Assembly: GCF_003063265.1 (NCBI RefSeq)
Contig: NZ_NERU01000003.1
Coordinates: 292,516-356,515 of the forward strand
Source of the DNA: Limnohabitans sp. WS1
Lineage (GTDB): Bacteria; Pseudomonadota; Gammaproteobacteria; Burkholderiales; Burkholderiaceae_C
DNA: 64,000 nt
Direction: 5' to 3'
Position 1 is the first letter of the stretch. Every line of letters begins with the position of its first letter. Of the stretch, positions 9,923 to 17,728 are shown in pieces. The notes beneath the pieces were generated by a model, which saw only the letters and a list, made by a program, of their open reading frames with translations, did not search any database and had not been told where the DNA came from. A program made the position numbers and the translations under genes.

Positions 9923-11632
9923 ATGACCCCCATGAAAACCAAAATTGCTGGCCACCTGCTTGTTGAATGCCTTCTGGCCCAAGGCGTTACCCATGCATTC
10001 GGTGTTCCGGGTGAAAGTTACCTCGCCGTGCTGGACGGCTTTCACCTGCACCGAGAGCAGATCAAATTTGTCATTTGCCGCCAAGAAGGCGGAGCCGCCT
10101 TCATGGCCGAAGCCCAAGGCAAGCTCACCGGACGCCCTGGCATCTGTTTTGTCACCCGGGGGCCAGGTGCGACCAATGCCTCGATCGGGGTGCACACAGC
10201 GTTTCAAGACTCCACACCCATGGTGCTCTTTGTGGGGGATGTGGCCAGCGACACGCGTGACCGCGAAGCGTTCCAGGAAATGGACTACACCCACTTTTTC
10301 GGCCCCTCCACCAAAGGCATGGCCAAGCGGGTAGAGCGGGTCGATGACCCCGAGCGTTTGCCCGAATACGTGGCCCGTGCATTTGCCACCGCCATGAACG
10401 GCCGCCCAGGCCCCGTTGTGCTGGTGTTGCCCGAAGACATGTTGACCCAAGCCGTCAAGTCCGAAGCCCTGGGGCGTGTTGAACCCGTGCAATCGTGGTG
10501 CGATCCAGGCGCTTTGCGCACACTGCGCGACATGTTGCTGGCTTCGAGTCGGCCCTTGGTCATTGCGGGTGGCGGAGGGTGGACACCTCAAGCCGCGCAA
10601 GCCCTGCAACGCTTTACTGAAAACTGGCAACTGCCCGTCACCAACGCCTTTCGATTCCAAGATACCTTTGACAACCACCACGCGCAATACGCGGGTGACG
10701 TGGGCATTGGCATTGCCCCCGCACTGGCCGCCCGGGTGCGCGACGCCGATTTGATCATCGCGATTGGGCCGCGCCTGGGTGAAATGACCACTGGGGGCTA
10801 CACCTTGCTCAAAGCCCCCAAAACACATCAAAAACTGGTGCACATCCACGCCAGCGCCGAAGAGCTTAACCGCGTCTACCAAGCCGATTTGGCGATTCAC
10901 TCCACCATGAACGCTGCCGCCCGTGGCTTGGAAGTTTTGACCGCACCCAACGATGTGGCTTGGTCTGAGTGGACCCGTTTGGCCCACGATGGTTACCTGG
11001 ACAACTTGCAACCCCAAACTTTGCCGGGCGACATTGACATGCCCGCCATTGTGGCCACGCTGCAAAAACACCTGCCTGCCGATGCGGTGCTGACCAATGG
11101 CGCTGGCAATTTCGCCAGTTGGATGCATCGTTTTTACAAGCACCATGGACTCGTCAAAGGGCACAAAACGCAACTGGCACCCACAGTCGGGGCCATGGGC
11201 TATGGCGTGCCAGCAGGCATCGCGGCCAATTTGTTGACCGGACGTTTGGCATTCACCATCGCGGGAGATGGTGACTTTCTCATGAACGGCCAGGAATTGG
11301 CCACGGCCGTGCAGCATGGTGGCAAAAGCATCATCGTTTTGTTGAACAACGGCATGTACGGCACCATTCGCATGCACCAAGAGCGCGAATACCCCGAGCA
11401 CGTCACCGGCTCACAACTGCACAACCCCGACTTTGCTGCTTTGGCCCAGGCCTATGGCTATGTGGGCGTGCGCATCCACCAGACCGACGAGTTCGAGCCC
11501 GCTTTCTTGGCCGCCATGAGTTGCCCCCAAGGGACGCTGATTGAAATCATTCTCGACCCCGAGGTGATTACCACCCGTGGCACCTTGAGTGCCATCACAC
11601 AAACGGCGCTGGCCAAACAGCAGCCAGCCTAA
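9923..11632 (+). CDS. Thiamine-pyrophosphate-dependent acetolactate synthase-like enzyme
   Basis: Cytoplasmic TPP enzyme of about 569 residues with the three-domain layout of acetolactate synthase/benzoylformate decarboxylase: N-terminal Pyr domain with the catalytic glutamate in FGVPGESYL near residue 27, a central dehydrogenase-like domain, and the C-terminal PP domain with the metal/TPP motif GDGDFLMNGQE closing at NNGMYGT (about residues 450-480). Neighbouring sequence matches the proteobacterial branch usually annotated as thiamine pyrophosphate-binding protein rather than IlvB/IlvI; no small regulatory subunit follows. Possible starts are ATG 9923 or 9932; neither has a strong ribosome site. 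An intrinsic terminator lies about 45 bases after the stop. Confidence 0.88.
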   Translation: MTPMKTKIAGHLLVECLLAQGVTHAFGVPGESYLAVLDGFHLHREQIKFVICRQEGGAAFMAEAQGKLTGRPGICFVTRGPGATNASIGVHTAFQDSTPMVLFVGDVASDTRDREAFQEMDYTHFFGPSTKGMAKRVERVDDPERLPEYVARAFATAMNGRPGPVVLVLPEDMLTQAVKSEALGRVEPVQSWCDPGALRTLRDMLLASSRPLVIAGGGGWTPQAAQALQRFTENWQLPVTNAFRFQDTFDNHHAQYAGDVGIGIAPALAARVRDADLIIAIGPRLGEMTTGGYTLLKAPKTHQKLVHIHASAEELNRVYQADLAIHSTMNAAARGLEVLTAPNDVAWSEWTRLAHDGYLDNLQPQTLPGDIDMPAIVATLQKHLPADAVLTNGAGNFASWMHRFYKHHGLVKGHKTQLAPTVGAMGYGVPAGIAANLLTGRLAFTIAGDGDFLMNGQELATAVQHGGKSIIVLLNNGMYGTIRMHQEREYPEHVTGSQLHNPDFAALAQAYGYVGVRIHQTDEFEPAFLAAMSCPQGTLIEIILDPEVITTRGTLSAITQTALAKQQPA

Positions 11633-11676
11633 GCTGCCTCTGTGGGTCTGCCAAGGGCAGTCCCGTGTTTCAAAGC

Positions 11677-11708
11677 CAAAAAAAACCCGCCTGGGCGGGT
11701 TTTTTTGT
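11677..11708. terminator. Bidirectional intrinsic terminator
   Basis: A perfect hairpin with stem ACCCGCC/GGCGGGT and a two-base loop (TG) is flanked by an A-run on one side and a T-run on the other. It can therefore stop transcription from the TPP-enzyme gene (+) and from the SWIB-protein gene (-), which converge here. Confidence 0.92.
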
Positions 11709-11720
11709 GCTGCCCTTGAA

Positions 11721-12140
11721 TTACTTCAAGTGCTTGCCAATCAAGCCTGCCATTTCGAACATGGTGACTTGGGCCTTGCCAAAGACGGCCTTGAGCTTGT
11801 CGTCTGCGTTGATGGCGCGGCGGTTGGTTGCATCTTGCAGGTTGTGCTTTTTGATGTAGACCCACATTTTGCTGACCACTTCGGTGCGTGGCAGAGGGGT
11901 TGATCCCACCACAGCTGCCAAAGCAGCACTCGGGGTCAAAGCCTTCATGAAGGCGGCGTTGGGCGTGCGCTTTGCAGCAGGTGCAGCCTTGGTGGCAGGT
12001 GCGGTTTTAGCAGCAGGGGCCTTGGCCGCTGCTTTTTTAGCAGGTGCAGCAGCTTTTGCAGCGGGTGCAGCTTTGGGGGCCGGTGCTGCTTTTTTTGCGG
12101 GTGCAGCTTTTGTGGCCGGGGTTTTTTTTGCAGTTGCCAT
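11721..12140 (-). CDS. SWIB/MDM2-domain protein with histone H1-like N-terminus
   Basis: The 139-residue protein has two parts. Residues 1-60 are almost only Ala, Lys and Pro (AAPAKKAA-type repeats), like bacterial histone H1-like and eukaryotic linker-histone tails. Residues 64-139 form a SWIB fold (start LTPSAALAAVVG, then PRTEVVSKMWVYIKKHNLQD, ending VTMFEMAGLIGKHLK). SWIB domains occur in eukaryotic chromatin remodellers and in chlamydial and some proteobacterial proteins. The basic tail predicts nonspecific DNA binding, so a nucleoid-associated role is inferred. The chosen ATG at 12140 starts MATAKKTPA and has an AAGGAAC-like site (AGGAA) upstream; the frame extends a further 31 codons upstream without plausible similarity. 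Confidence 0.88.
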   Translation of the reverse strand: MATAKKTPATKAAPAKKAAPAPKAAPAAKAAAPAKKAAAKAPAAKTAPATKAAPAAKRTPNAAFMKALTPSAALAAVVGSTPLPRTEVVSKMWVYIKKHNLQDATNRRAINADDKLKAVFGKAQVTMFEMAGLIGKHLK

Positions 12141-12660
12141 GATGAAGTTCCTTTGATCGGAAATAAGTTCGCCGCTGAGAAACGATTTGTTTACAGCTTC
12201 CCGGATGCTACTGGAGAAAGACATGGTTTCCAATGGTAAAAATCAATTTTTCTATAGGGGTTGTTGCTGATTTCACCTGAAGTTGGGCTTTTCTTGATCT
12301 TGACAACTTGACGCAAGCTCGAACAGCCCAAAACACTCAGCAAGACTCACTTTCGAATCGGCTTTTGGGGGCATTGACCCCTTGCGCGTTCATACATTAT
12401 TTTCACAATCCGATTGTTAAATTTCTTATTGTGAAATTTTATCCATCGGATTGAAGCAAAAATTTTTTGTATTGTTAAAATATTTTTTGCATAGAGAAAT
12501 AAGTGATGTAAGTTGTTGAAATATAACAAATAAAAATATGTCTTCTATAAGACATAAGATGCTTCAAAGGTCTTCTATAAGAGTTAAGATTCAGGCAACG
12601 ACGAAGCAGAATTCGCTGCCCACATCGCCCGATTTCAACTTGACTTCAGGAGTCCTTTCC
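12141..12660. promoter_or_regulatory. 520-base divergent regulatory region between SWIB gene and aceA
   Basis: This stretch contains no convincing gene. Its middle (about 12390-12540) is strikingly AT-rich compared with the surrounding coding DNA, with several AT-rich hexamers that could be -10 elements for either direction. The 3' part holds the paired repeat described separately and a clear AGGAG ribosome site seven to eight bases before the aceA ATG at 12661. Confidence 0.6.
12540..12590 (+). promoter_or_regulatory. Direct repeat, candidate operator upstream of aceA
   Basis: Two 21-base copies, at 12540-12560 and 12570-12590, share GTCTTCTATAAGA and a following TAAGAT and differ at only two positions. 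Their spacing is exactly 30 bases, about three helical turns, so bound protein dimers would lie on one face of the DNA. Each copy is itself a near-palindrome (TCTT.TATAAGA). They lie about 70-120 bases before the isocitrate lyase start, inside the leader or just downstream of the promoter. A regulator of acetate/glyoxylate metabolism is the natural candidate; its identity is not known from sequence. Confidence 0.6.
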
Positions 12661-13992
12661 ATGCCAGCCAACCTCACCGAACAATTGAGCCGTGAACAGC
12701 AAATCGCCGCCCTCGAAAAAGACTGGGCGACCAACCCCCGTTGGAAGGGCGTCAAGCGCGGTTATTCCGCTGCCGACGTCGTGCGTCTGCGCGGCAGCAT
12801 GCCCATCGAGCACACCCTGGCCAAGCGCGGTGCTGAAAAGCTGTGGGAAAAAGTCAACGGCGGCTCCAAAAAAGGCTACGTCAACGCTTTCGGTGCCATC
12901 AGCGCTGGTCAAGCCATGCAACAAGCCAAAGCAGGCCTCGAAGCCGTGTACCTGTCGGGCTGGCAAGTCGCCGCTGACGGCAACACCTCTGAAACCATGT
13001 ACCCCGACCAGTCGTTGTATGCCTACGACTCGGTGCCCACCATGGTTCGCCGCATCAACAACACCTTCAAGCGCGCCGACGAAATCCAGTGGGGCCGTGG
13101 CATCAACCCCGGCGACAAAGAATTCATCGACTACTTCTTGCCCATCGTGGCCGACGCTGAAGCCGGTTTCGGCGGTGTGTTGAACGCCTTCGAACTGATG
13201 AAGAACATGATCGCCTCCGGCGCGGCTGGTGTGCACTTCGAAGACCAATTGGCTGCCGTCAAGAAATGCGGTCACATGGGCGGCAAAGTGTTGGTCCCCA
13301 CACAAGAAGCTTGCGAAAAATTGATCTCTGCACGTTTCGCTGCTGACGTCATGGGCACCTCCACCATCGTGTTGGCCCGTACCGATGCTGAAGCGGCTAA
13401 CTTGATCACGTCTGACCACGACGCCAACGACAAGCCCTTCTTGACCGGCGAGCGCACACAAGAAGGTTTCTACCGCGTCAAAAACGGTCTGGAGCAAGCC
13501 ATCAGCCGCGGCGTGGCTTACGCACCTTATGCTGACTTGGTGTGGTGCGAAACTGGCGTGCCAGACATTGGCTTTGCCCGTGAATTCGCCCAAGCTGTGC
13601 ACGCTGCTTGCCCAGGCAAGTTGTTGTCGTACAACTGCTCACCTTCTTTCAACTGGAAGAAGAACCTCAACGACAGCCAGATCGCTTCTTTCCAGGAAGA
13701 CCTGTCGGCACTGGGCTACAAGTACCAGTTCATCACCTTGGCTGGTATCCACATCAACTGGTACAACACATTCCAGTTCGCCAACGCCTATGCCAACGGC
13801 GAAGGCATGAAGCACTACGTCAACATGGTGCAAGAGCCTGAGTTCGCTGCACGCGACAAGGGTTACACCTTCGTGTCGCACCAGCAAGAAGTGGGCGCAG
13901 GCTACTTCGACGACGTGACCACCGTGATCCAAGGCGGTTCGTCATCTGTGAAAGCCCTGACCGGTTCGACCGAAGAAGAGCAGTTCCACTGA
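12661..13992 (+). CDS. aceA: Isocitrate lyase
   Basis: Cleaves isocitrate to glyoxylate and succinate, the entry to the glyoxylate shunt used on acetate and fatty acids. The 443-residue protein carries the catalytic KKCGHMGGK motif with the active-site cysteine near residue 203, the [13 protein letters not shown] metal and substrate region ([11 protein letters not shown] near residue 100) and the conserved NCSPSFNW stretch near residue 325. I start at 12661 because AGGAG precedes it at the right distance and the protein then begins like other isocitrate lyases; the frame also contains an ATG at 12538 in the AT-rich leader, which is an unlikely start. Malate synthase is not in the window. Confidence 0.97.
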   Translation: MPANLTEQLSREQQIAALEKDWATNPRWKGVKRGYSAADVVRLRGSMPIEHTLAKRGAEKLWEKVNGGSKKGYVNAFGAISAGQAMQQAKAGLEAVYLSGWQVAADGNTSETMYPDQSLYAYDSVPTMVRRINNTFKRADEIQWGRGINPGDKEFIDYFLPIVADAEAGFGGVLNAFELMKNMIASGAAGVHFEDQLAAVKKCGHMGGKVLVPTQEACEKLISARFAADVMGTSTIVLARTDAEAANLITSDHDANDKPFLTGERTQEGFYRVKNGLEQAISRGVAYAPYADLVWCETGVPDIGFAREFAQAVHAACPGKLLSYNCSPSFNWKKNLNDSQIASFQEDLSALGYKYQFITLAGIHINWYNTFQFANAYANGEGMKHYVNMVQEPEFAARDKGYTFVSHQQEVGAGYFDDVTTVIQGGSSSVKALTGSTEEEQFH

Positions 13993-14046
13993 TCAGCTCC
14001 TGCCATTAACCTTGGGTGCCCTTCAATGGGTGCCTGGTGGGGTTGT

Positions 14047-14085
14047 AAAGCCATCTGAGGTGAGAGCCTTGGGTGGCTTTTTTTC
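14047..14085 (+). terminator. Probable terminator after aceA
   Basis: AAAGCCA and TGGCTTT pair around an imperfect loop and are followed by a run of T. It lies 55-90 bases beyond the aceA stop and just before the carbonic anhydrase gene. The stem is short, so efficiency is uncertain. Confidence 0.6.
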
Positions 14086-14163
14086 ATGAAGATTTGGTGG
14101 ATTACATTTTTGCGATGTTCTGTGGAGTGGGATAATTATGAAATCATCAAAAAGCGTAAATTC

Positions 14164-15039
14164 ATGAAAAACTACTTGCTTTCCAGCCTTGCCCTCACTC
14201 TGAGCTTGGCCGGTGTATCGAATGCCGCCGACGTTGCGGGTAAAAGCACTGAAGGTGTTCACAAAGCCGATGCTGCAACGATCGATGCACAGAATGCGGC
14301 TTTAAGCAACAACACCAATGGCAAAGGCTATGGTCCTCAGTCCCCTCGTGACTTGGCACAGGTCAAAGGTCAGAATACGGGCGTCTTCTTGCCAGCCCCG
14401 GCTTTCAGTCAGATGAACCTTTGCAATATCCATTTCCATGAAAATGCTGAACACAAGGGCGGAGAGTTCACAAAGTTTGCAGGTCATGGTGATGGTCATG
14501 GCTACGGCACGGGATACCGTTATTCAGGAAAGTTGAACGCTCGGGAAGCCAAGCCGCTGGAAGAGGAAGTCTGCGTTGGCAAACACGGCGGATTGCAAAG
14601 CGGCGATACGATCGAGTTGCACTATGTGTTCAGCACGGCACAGGTGAAGCCTGGCGCGACTTTAGGGGCTTGTTTGAACGAGGCTGTGGCGAACCCGCAA
14701 CTTCGCGTTGAGGCGCAGGTTTTTGTCTTGGTGAACGACCAAAAAGCGGCTGATTTTCAACGTCTAACCGAGGTGGGGCAGGTCAATGGCTATCACCAAC
14801 CATTGCATATGCCCAGCAAGACGGGCGTGCCTATCCGCTATGCGGGTTCAACCACGGGTCCCGCTTACAACGAAAAAGGCTCACCTTTGCAAGTCTCTTG
14901 GAGCGTCAGACCCAAAGTGCTGAAAGTCAATGTTGCTTCTGTCGGACAGTGGTGTAAAGCCAATGCTTTTGCCGAAGACCATGCTCACGGTGTACGGAAT
15001 CTGGTGATTGATCCAAAGTTGCTTTCTCGCGTGAAATAA
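14164..15039 (+). CDS. Delta-class carbonic anhydrase, secreted
   Basis: A 291-residue precursor. Residues 1-21 form a Sec signal peptide (hydrophobic ALTLSLAGVS, then SNA before ADVAGK). The mature part contains the histidine cluster CNIHFHENAEHKGGEF (about residues 87-102) that marks delta-class carbonic anhydrases, a family first known from diatoms and later annotated in bacteria; these histidines are the expected zinc ligands. Two further cysteines lie downstream (EEVCVG, QWCKAN). It would hydrate CO2 in the periplasm. The ATG at 14164 is preferred because it begins the signal peptide; upstream codons add an unlikely 26 residues. No strong ribosome site is visible. Confidence 0.82.
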   Translation: MKNYLLSSLALTLSLAGVSNAADVAGKSTEGVHKADAATIDAQNAALSNNTNGKGYGPQSPRDLAQVKGQNTGVFLPAPAFSQMNLCNIHFHENAEHKGGEFTKFAGHGDGHGYGTGYRYSGKLNAREAKPLEEEVCVGKHGGLQSGDTIELHYVFSTAQVKPGATLGACLNEAVANPQLRVEAQVFVLVNDQKAADFQRLTEVGQVNGYHQPLHMPSKTGVPIRYAGSTTGPAYNEKGSPLQVSWSVRPKVLKVNVASVGQWCKANAFAEDHAHGVRNLVIDPKLLSRVK

Positions 15040-15199
15040 AGATCATGGGCCATCACATTGCTGTTGGCCTTGGTACTGCTTCTTTGACCGCTCATGGCCA
15101 GTTCAAACTCCCCCACTGTCGCGATAGTTGTCCGGTCTCTTGAAGAGACCAATGCAATCGACTGATATTTGACGCAATAGCTCCCTTCAGGGGGTTGAA

Positions 15200-15236
15200 A
15201 AAAAGCCACCCCTGCGAGAGCTGAGGGTGGCTTTTT
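15200..15236. terminator. Bidirectional intrinsic terminator
   Basis: A 12-base perfect stem (AAAAAGCCACCC with GGGTGGCTTTTT) around a 13-base loop, with T-runs on both strands. It separates the carbonic anhydrase gene (+) from the RodZ-like gene (-), which converge here. Confidence 0.9.
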
Positions 15237-15294
15237 ACTTGGCAAAAGTTACAAATTCATGTGTTAAGCCCACAAGCGGGTGGCCATGGCCAAT

Positions 15295-16260
15295 TCAAAA
15301 AGTACCGGCTGTTTCTTTCAGAATGACAAAAGCATCTTTGACCTCTGGCCAGTGGAATTTTCGGCCCTGAAAAAATAACTGGATCTTTGCCGGATCACTT
15401 GCGTGCACCGACCAAGGTGGGGTGCCGCGAAATGTTTTGTTTTCGTTGGCTTTGAGGCTTGCTGCGTGTTGAACGCCTGCACTGTCTTCCACACACAAGC
15501 TCACTTCTTCCAATGCCTCGATGTACACACTGAGGCCCGCTTTTTGGGGCTGATCAGTCGATAAAGTGATGGCGGGTTTTTGCGCATCACAACCACCAAA
15601 ACCAAGGGCCTGCACCCTTGCAGTCACCGGTTGATCGGGCTCTGGCATGGCTTTGATTGGCGCAGGTGACGTGGTGGACGGCTCAGACATTGGTGCCTGT
15701 TCAAGCTGCGCTGGTGGCACCTGTGGTTCTGTTTTGCTCGTGGCCAGCGATAGGAGGTCGTTGGCCAATGCCTTGATTGAAAAATCAGTTTGTGTATAAA
15801 AAATTGCAAAGCAGCTTGACAAAACAAATGCTGAACCGATCGCAGGGATCAGGATATTTTTGCCATTTTTTTGAACAGGCAAACGAGGTCTTGCTGCAAC
15901 AGAAGTTGATTTTCTGACGGAGTTTTCATGGTTTGTGCGGGATTCCACACTTTCTTGAACAGGCGATTCCAGCGATTGGGCCGTGTCCATGTTCATTTGA
16001 ACAATGGGCGTGTTGGTCCACAGCGCCTGCGGGTCGGCGCCAAGAGCTTTGGCCACTTTGATGGCTGCAATTTCCTCAATGGCAGGGGAGTAAAACATGG
16101 ACCGCTTGCCCGGCAGCACATCACCATATTCGAGCTGCAAGACTTGGGCTGTTGACAAATGAACATGTTGCGCCAAGTTAGAAACAGTGATGCCCTGAGA
16201 TTCGCGCAATTGGCGAAGTTGTTCGCCCCGAATATGATTGGTGGTGGAAGTCATGGTCAT
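15295..16260 (-). CDS. RodZ-like helix-turn-helix membrane protein
   Basis: About 321 residues arranged as in RodZ: an N-terminal Xre-type HTH (residues 10-75, RQLRESQGITVSNLAQHVHLS then LEYGD), a linker, one membrane segment near residues 137-155 (ILIPAIGSAFVLSSCFAIFY), a Pro/Gln-rich periplasmic linker and a C-terminal domain of the DUF4115 kind (about 220-320). RodZ couples MreB to cell-wall synthesis, but the usual rodZ lies beside ispG, which is absent here, so this may be a paralog with another role. Two cysteines occur in the C-terminal part. The start may be 16260 or 16254 (MTMTST/MTST); the difference is two residues. Confidence 0.8.
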   Translation of the reverse strand: MTMTSTTNHIRGEQLRQLRESQGITVSNLAQHVHLSTAQVLQLEYGDVLPGKRSMFYSPAIEEIAAIKVAKALGADPQALWTNTPIVQMNMDTAQSLESPVQESVESRTNHENSVRKSTSVAARPRLPVQKNGKNILIPAIGSAFVLSSCFAIFYTQTDFSIKALANDLLSLATSKTEPQVPPAQLEQAPMSEPSTTSPAPIKAMPEPDQPVTARVQALGFGGCDAQKPAITLSTDQPQKAGLSVYIEALEEVSLCVEDSAGVQHAASLKANENKTFRGTPPWSVHASDPAKIQLFFQGRKFHWPEVKDAFVILKETAGTF

Positions 16261-16340
16261 GTTTTTAAAATAAAACAGCTGATCCGATCATCAGGAACCC
16301 GCAATATGATCAGATTCAAGTTCATCCTTTGTCAAGTCGA

Positions 16341-16622
16341 TTATTTTTCAGTGCCGAACGGGTGAAAGCAAATTTTCTTGACTGATCCCGGGTCGTTGCT
16401 AGAAGGGACTGTTACGGCGCTGTCAACCTCATTCAGTGGCTTGTTGTCTTCCGGATGCAAAGAAACCTGCACGTCCATGGAGACTGGTGCGCACTCAGGT
16501 GATTGGACTGAAATTGAGTTTAAAAGTATCAAATGAAATTCTGGTACTATTTTAATAGAACTATTTAATGTGCTGCTTTCTTGTATCATCATATGTCTCA
16601 TTCTAATTTTAAATGTTAACAT
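16341..16622 (-). CDS. Possible small hypothetical protein
   Basis: A 93-codon frame in otherwise gene-free, AT-rich DNA between the RodZ-like gene and the TetR gene, oriented with the former. The N-terminal third is rich in Ile/Met, the rest is Pro/Ser/Val-rich with two cysteines. I recognise no family, see no ribosome site, and the start could be an internal Met (MRHMMIQ). Base composition differs from neighbouring genes. It is listed because nothing else explains this stretch; it may be noncoding. Confidence 0.25.
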   Translation of the reverse strand: MLTFKIRMRHMMIQESSTLNSSIKIVPEFHLILLNSISVQSPECAPVSMDVQVSLHPEDNKPLNEVDSAVTVPSSNDPGSVKKICFHPFGTEK

Positions 16623-16905
16623 GATGACATAAAAAAAGGTGACTGGTAGACACTTTTGACGGAAATTGATTTCAATATTTACATGTTTATTTGATAAAAT
16701 GGATTATTTATTATATTTACGGATACTTATTAATTAAATTATATTGGATTTTTTTTGTATTTTTGTAAACTATGTATTGCTGTATTTAATAATATATGGC
16801 TATATTGAGATTTCATCAAATAAAAGGTATGATCTAAAGTAGGTTTTGATCAGAAGGCTTGAATTCCAAAGTTTTATTTTTTTGTTGAAAATATGTGTAT
16901 TTTCT
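16623..16905. other. Very AT-rich intergenic region
   Basis: About 280 bases with long A/T tracts (TTATTTATTATATTTACG-type sequence) and no usable open frame, next to the TetR gene. This contrasts sharply with the GC-rich window. It may hold the TetR promoter and operator, be bound by a nucleoid-silencing protein, or mark foreign DNA. I see no clear inverted repeat that would fix an operator. Confidence 0.6.
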
Positions 16906-17505
16906 ATGTATAAAAAACCACTTCAACCACGAGCCATCGCGACAGAAAAACGCTTTCTTGACGCTTTGAATGATCTGCTCAAAGAGAAATCATTGGGTCA
17001 GTTGAGTATTGATGAAATTGCAGACCATGCGCAATTGACGCGTGGGGCTTTCTTAAAACGTTTTGGTTCAAAAAAGCAAGCCCTCTTTGTGTTGTGGTCT
17101 TCTTATTGCAATCTGGCATCTGAGCAAATGGTGGCCATCGCGGCTTACATGCCCAAATTTGCATGCATTGAAGACGCCTGCATGCACATGTCCAAGACCT
17201 TGGAGAATATTCAGACGCTTGAATTTTCTGTCAACCGTGCAATGCACGAGGATTTTCAGGAAAACCTGCGGATTGACCCTCAGACTAAAAAAATATTTCT
17301 CGATTGTGTGGATCTGATGCGGCAAGCACAAAAACAATTCAATTTGGCCGGTGCGGCATCAGATGCAGGCGCTTTTGCTGCCGCCCAACTCTTGGTCACC
17401 ATCAACTACAACTATGTCCTCAAAGCCATGCCAGCCTTGCCAGCGAACTCGCAAGCGCGTCACAAATTGATTGGTGACGTGGTGGCTTTGGCACTCAGGG
17501 CTTGA
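16906..17505 (+). CDS. TetR/AcrR family transcriptional regulator
   Basis: A 199-residue protein with an N-terminal TetR helix-turn-helix (about residues 10-55: KRFLDALNDLLKEK, LSIDEIADHAQLTRGAFLKRFGSKKQAL) and a helical C-terminal ligand-binding domain. ATG 16906 gives a normal TetR N-terminus; the frame can be extended 20 codons upstream into AT-rich DNA with no ribosome site. The C-terminal domain has several cysteines (CIEDACMH) and no recognised ligand signature. It stands alone, with no obvious target gene beside it other than the AT-rich upstream region. Confidence 0.87.
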   Translation: MYKKPLQPRAIATEKRFLDALNDLLKEKSLGQLSIDEIADHAQLTRGAFLKRFGSKKQALFVLWSSYCNLASEQMVAIAAYMPKFACIEDACMHMSKTLENIQTLEFSVNRAMHEDFQENLRIDPQTKKIFLDCVDLMRQAQKQFNLAGAASDAGAFAAAQLLVTINYNYVLKAMPALPANSQARHKLIGDVVALALRA

Positions 17506-17728
17506 AATCCGAATGTCGAACCATGGGGACCGCGCTTGAAGATTCGTGTTTTTGAATTGGGTTTCATCCCGTTGATGCTTGGAGTTTGTTCGTGACGGGG
17601 GCAAGCTTGGGACGATCAAATCTTCAGTTCACCGCCCATCGCCCGAGGCAACTTCCGAAAAAACAAGCCCCAGTCAAAAAAATCCAGACCAGGGCCTGCC
17701 GAATTCCATCGGCCGTGATTCGGCTTGT

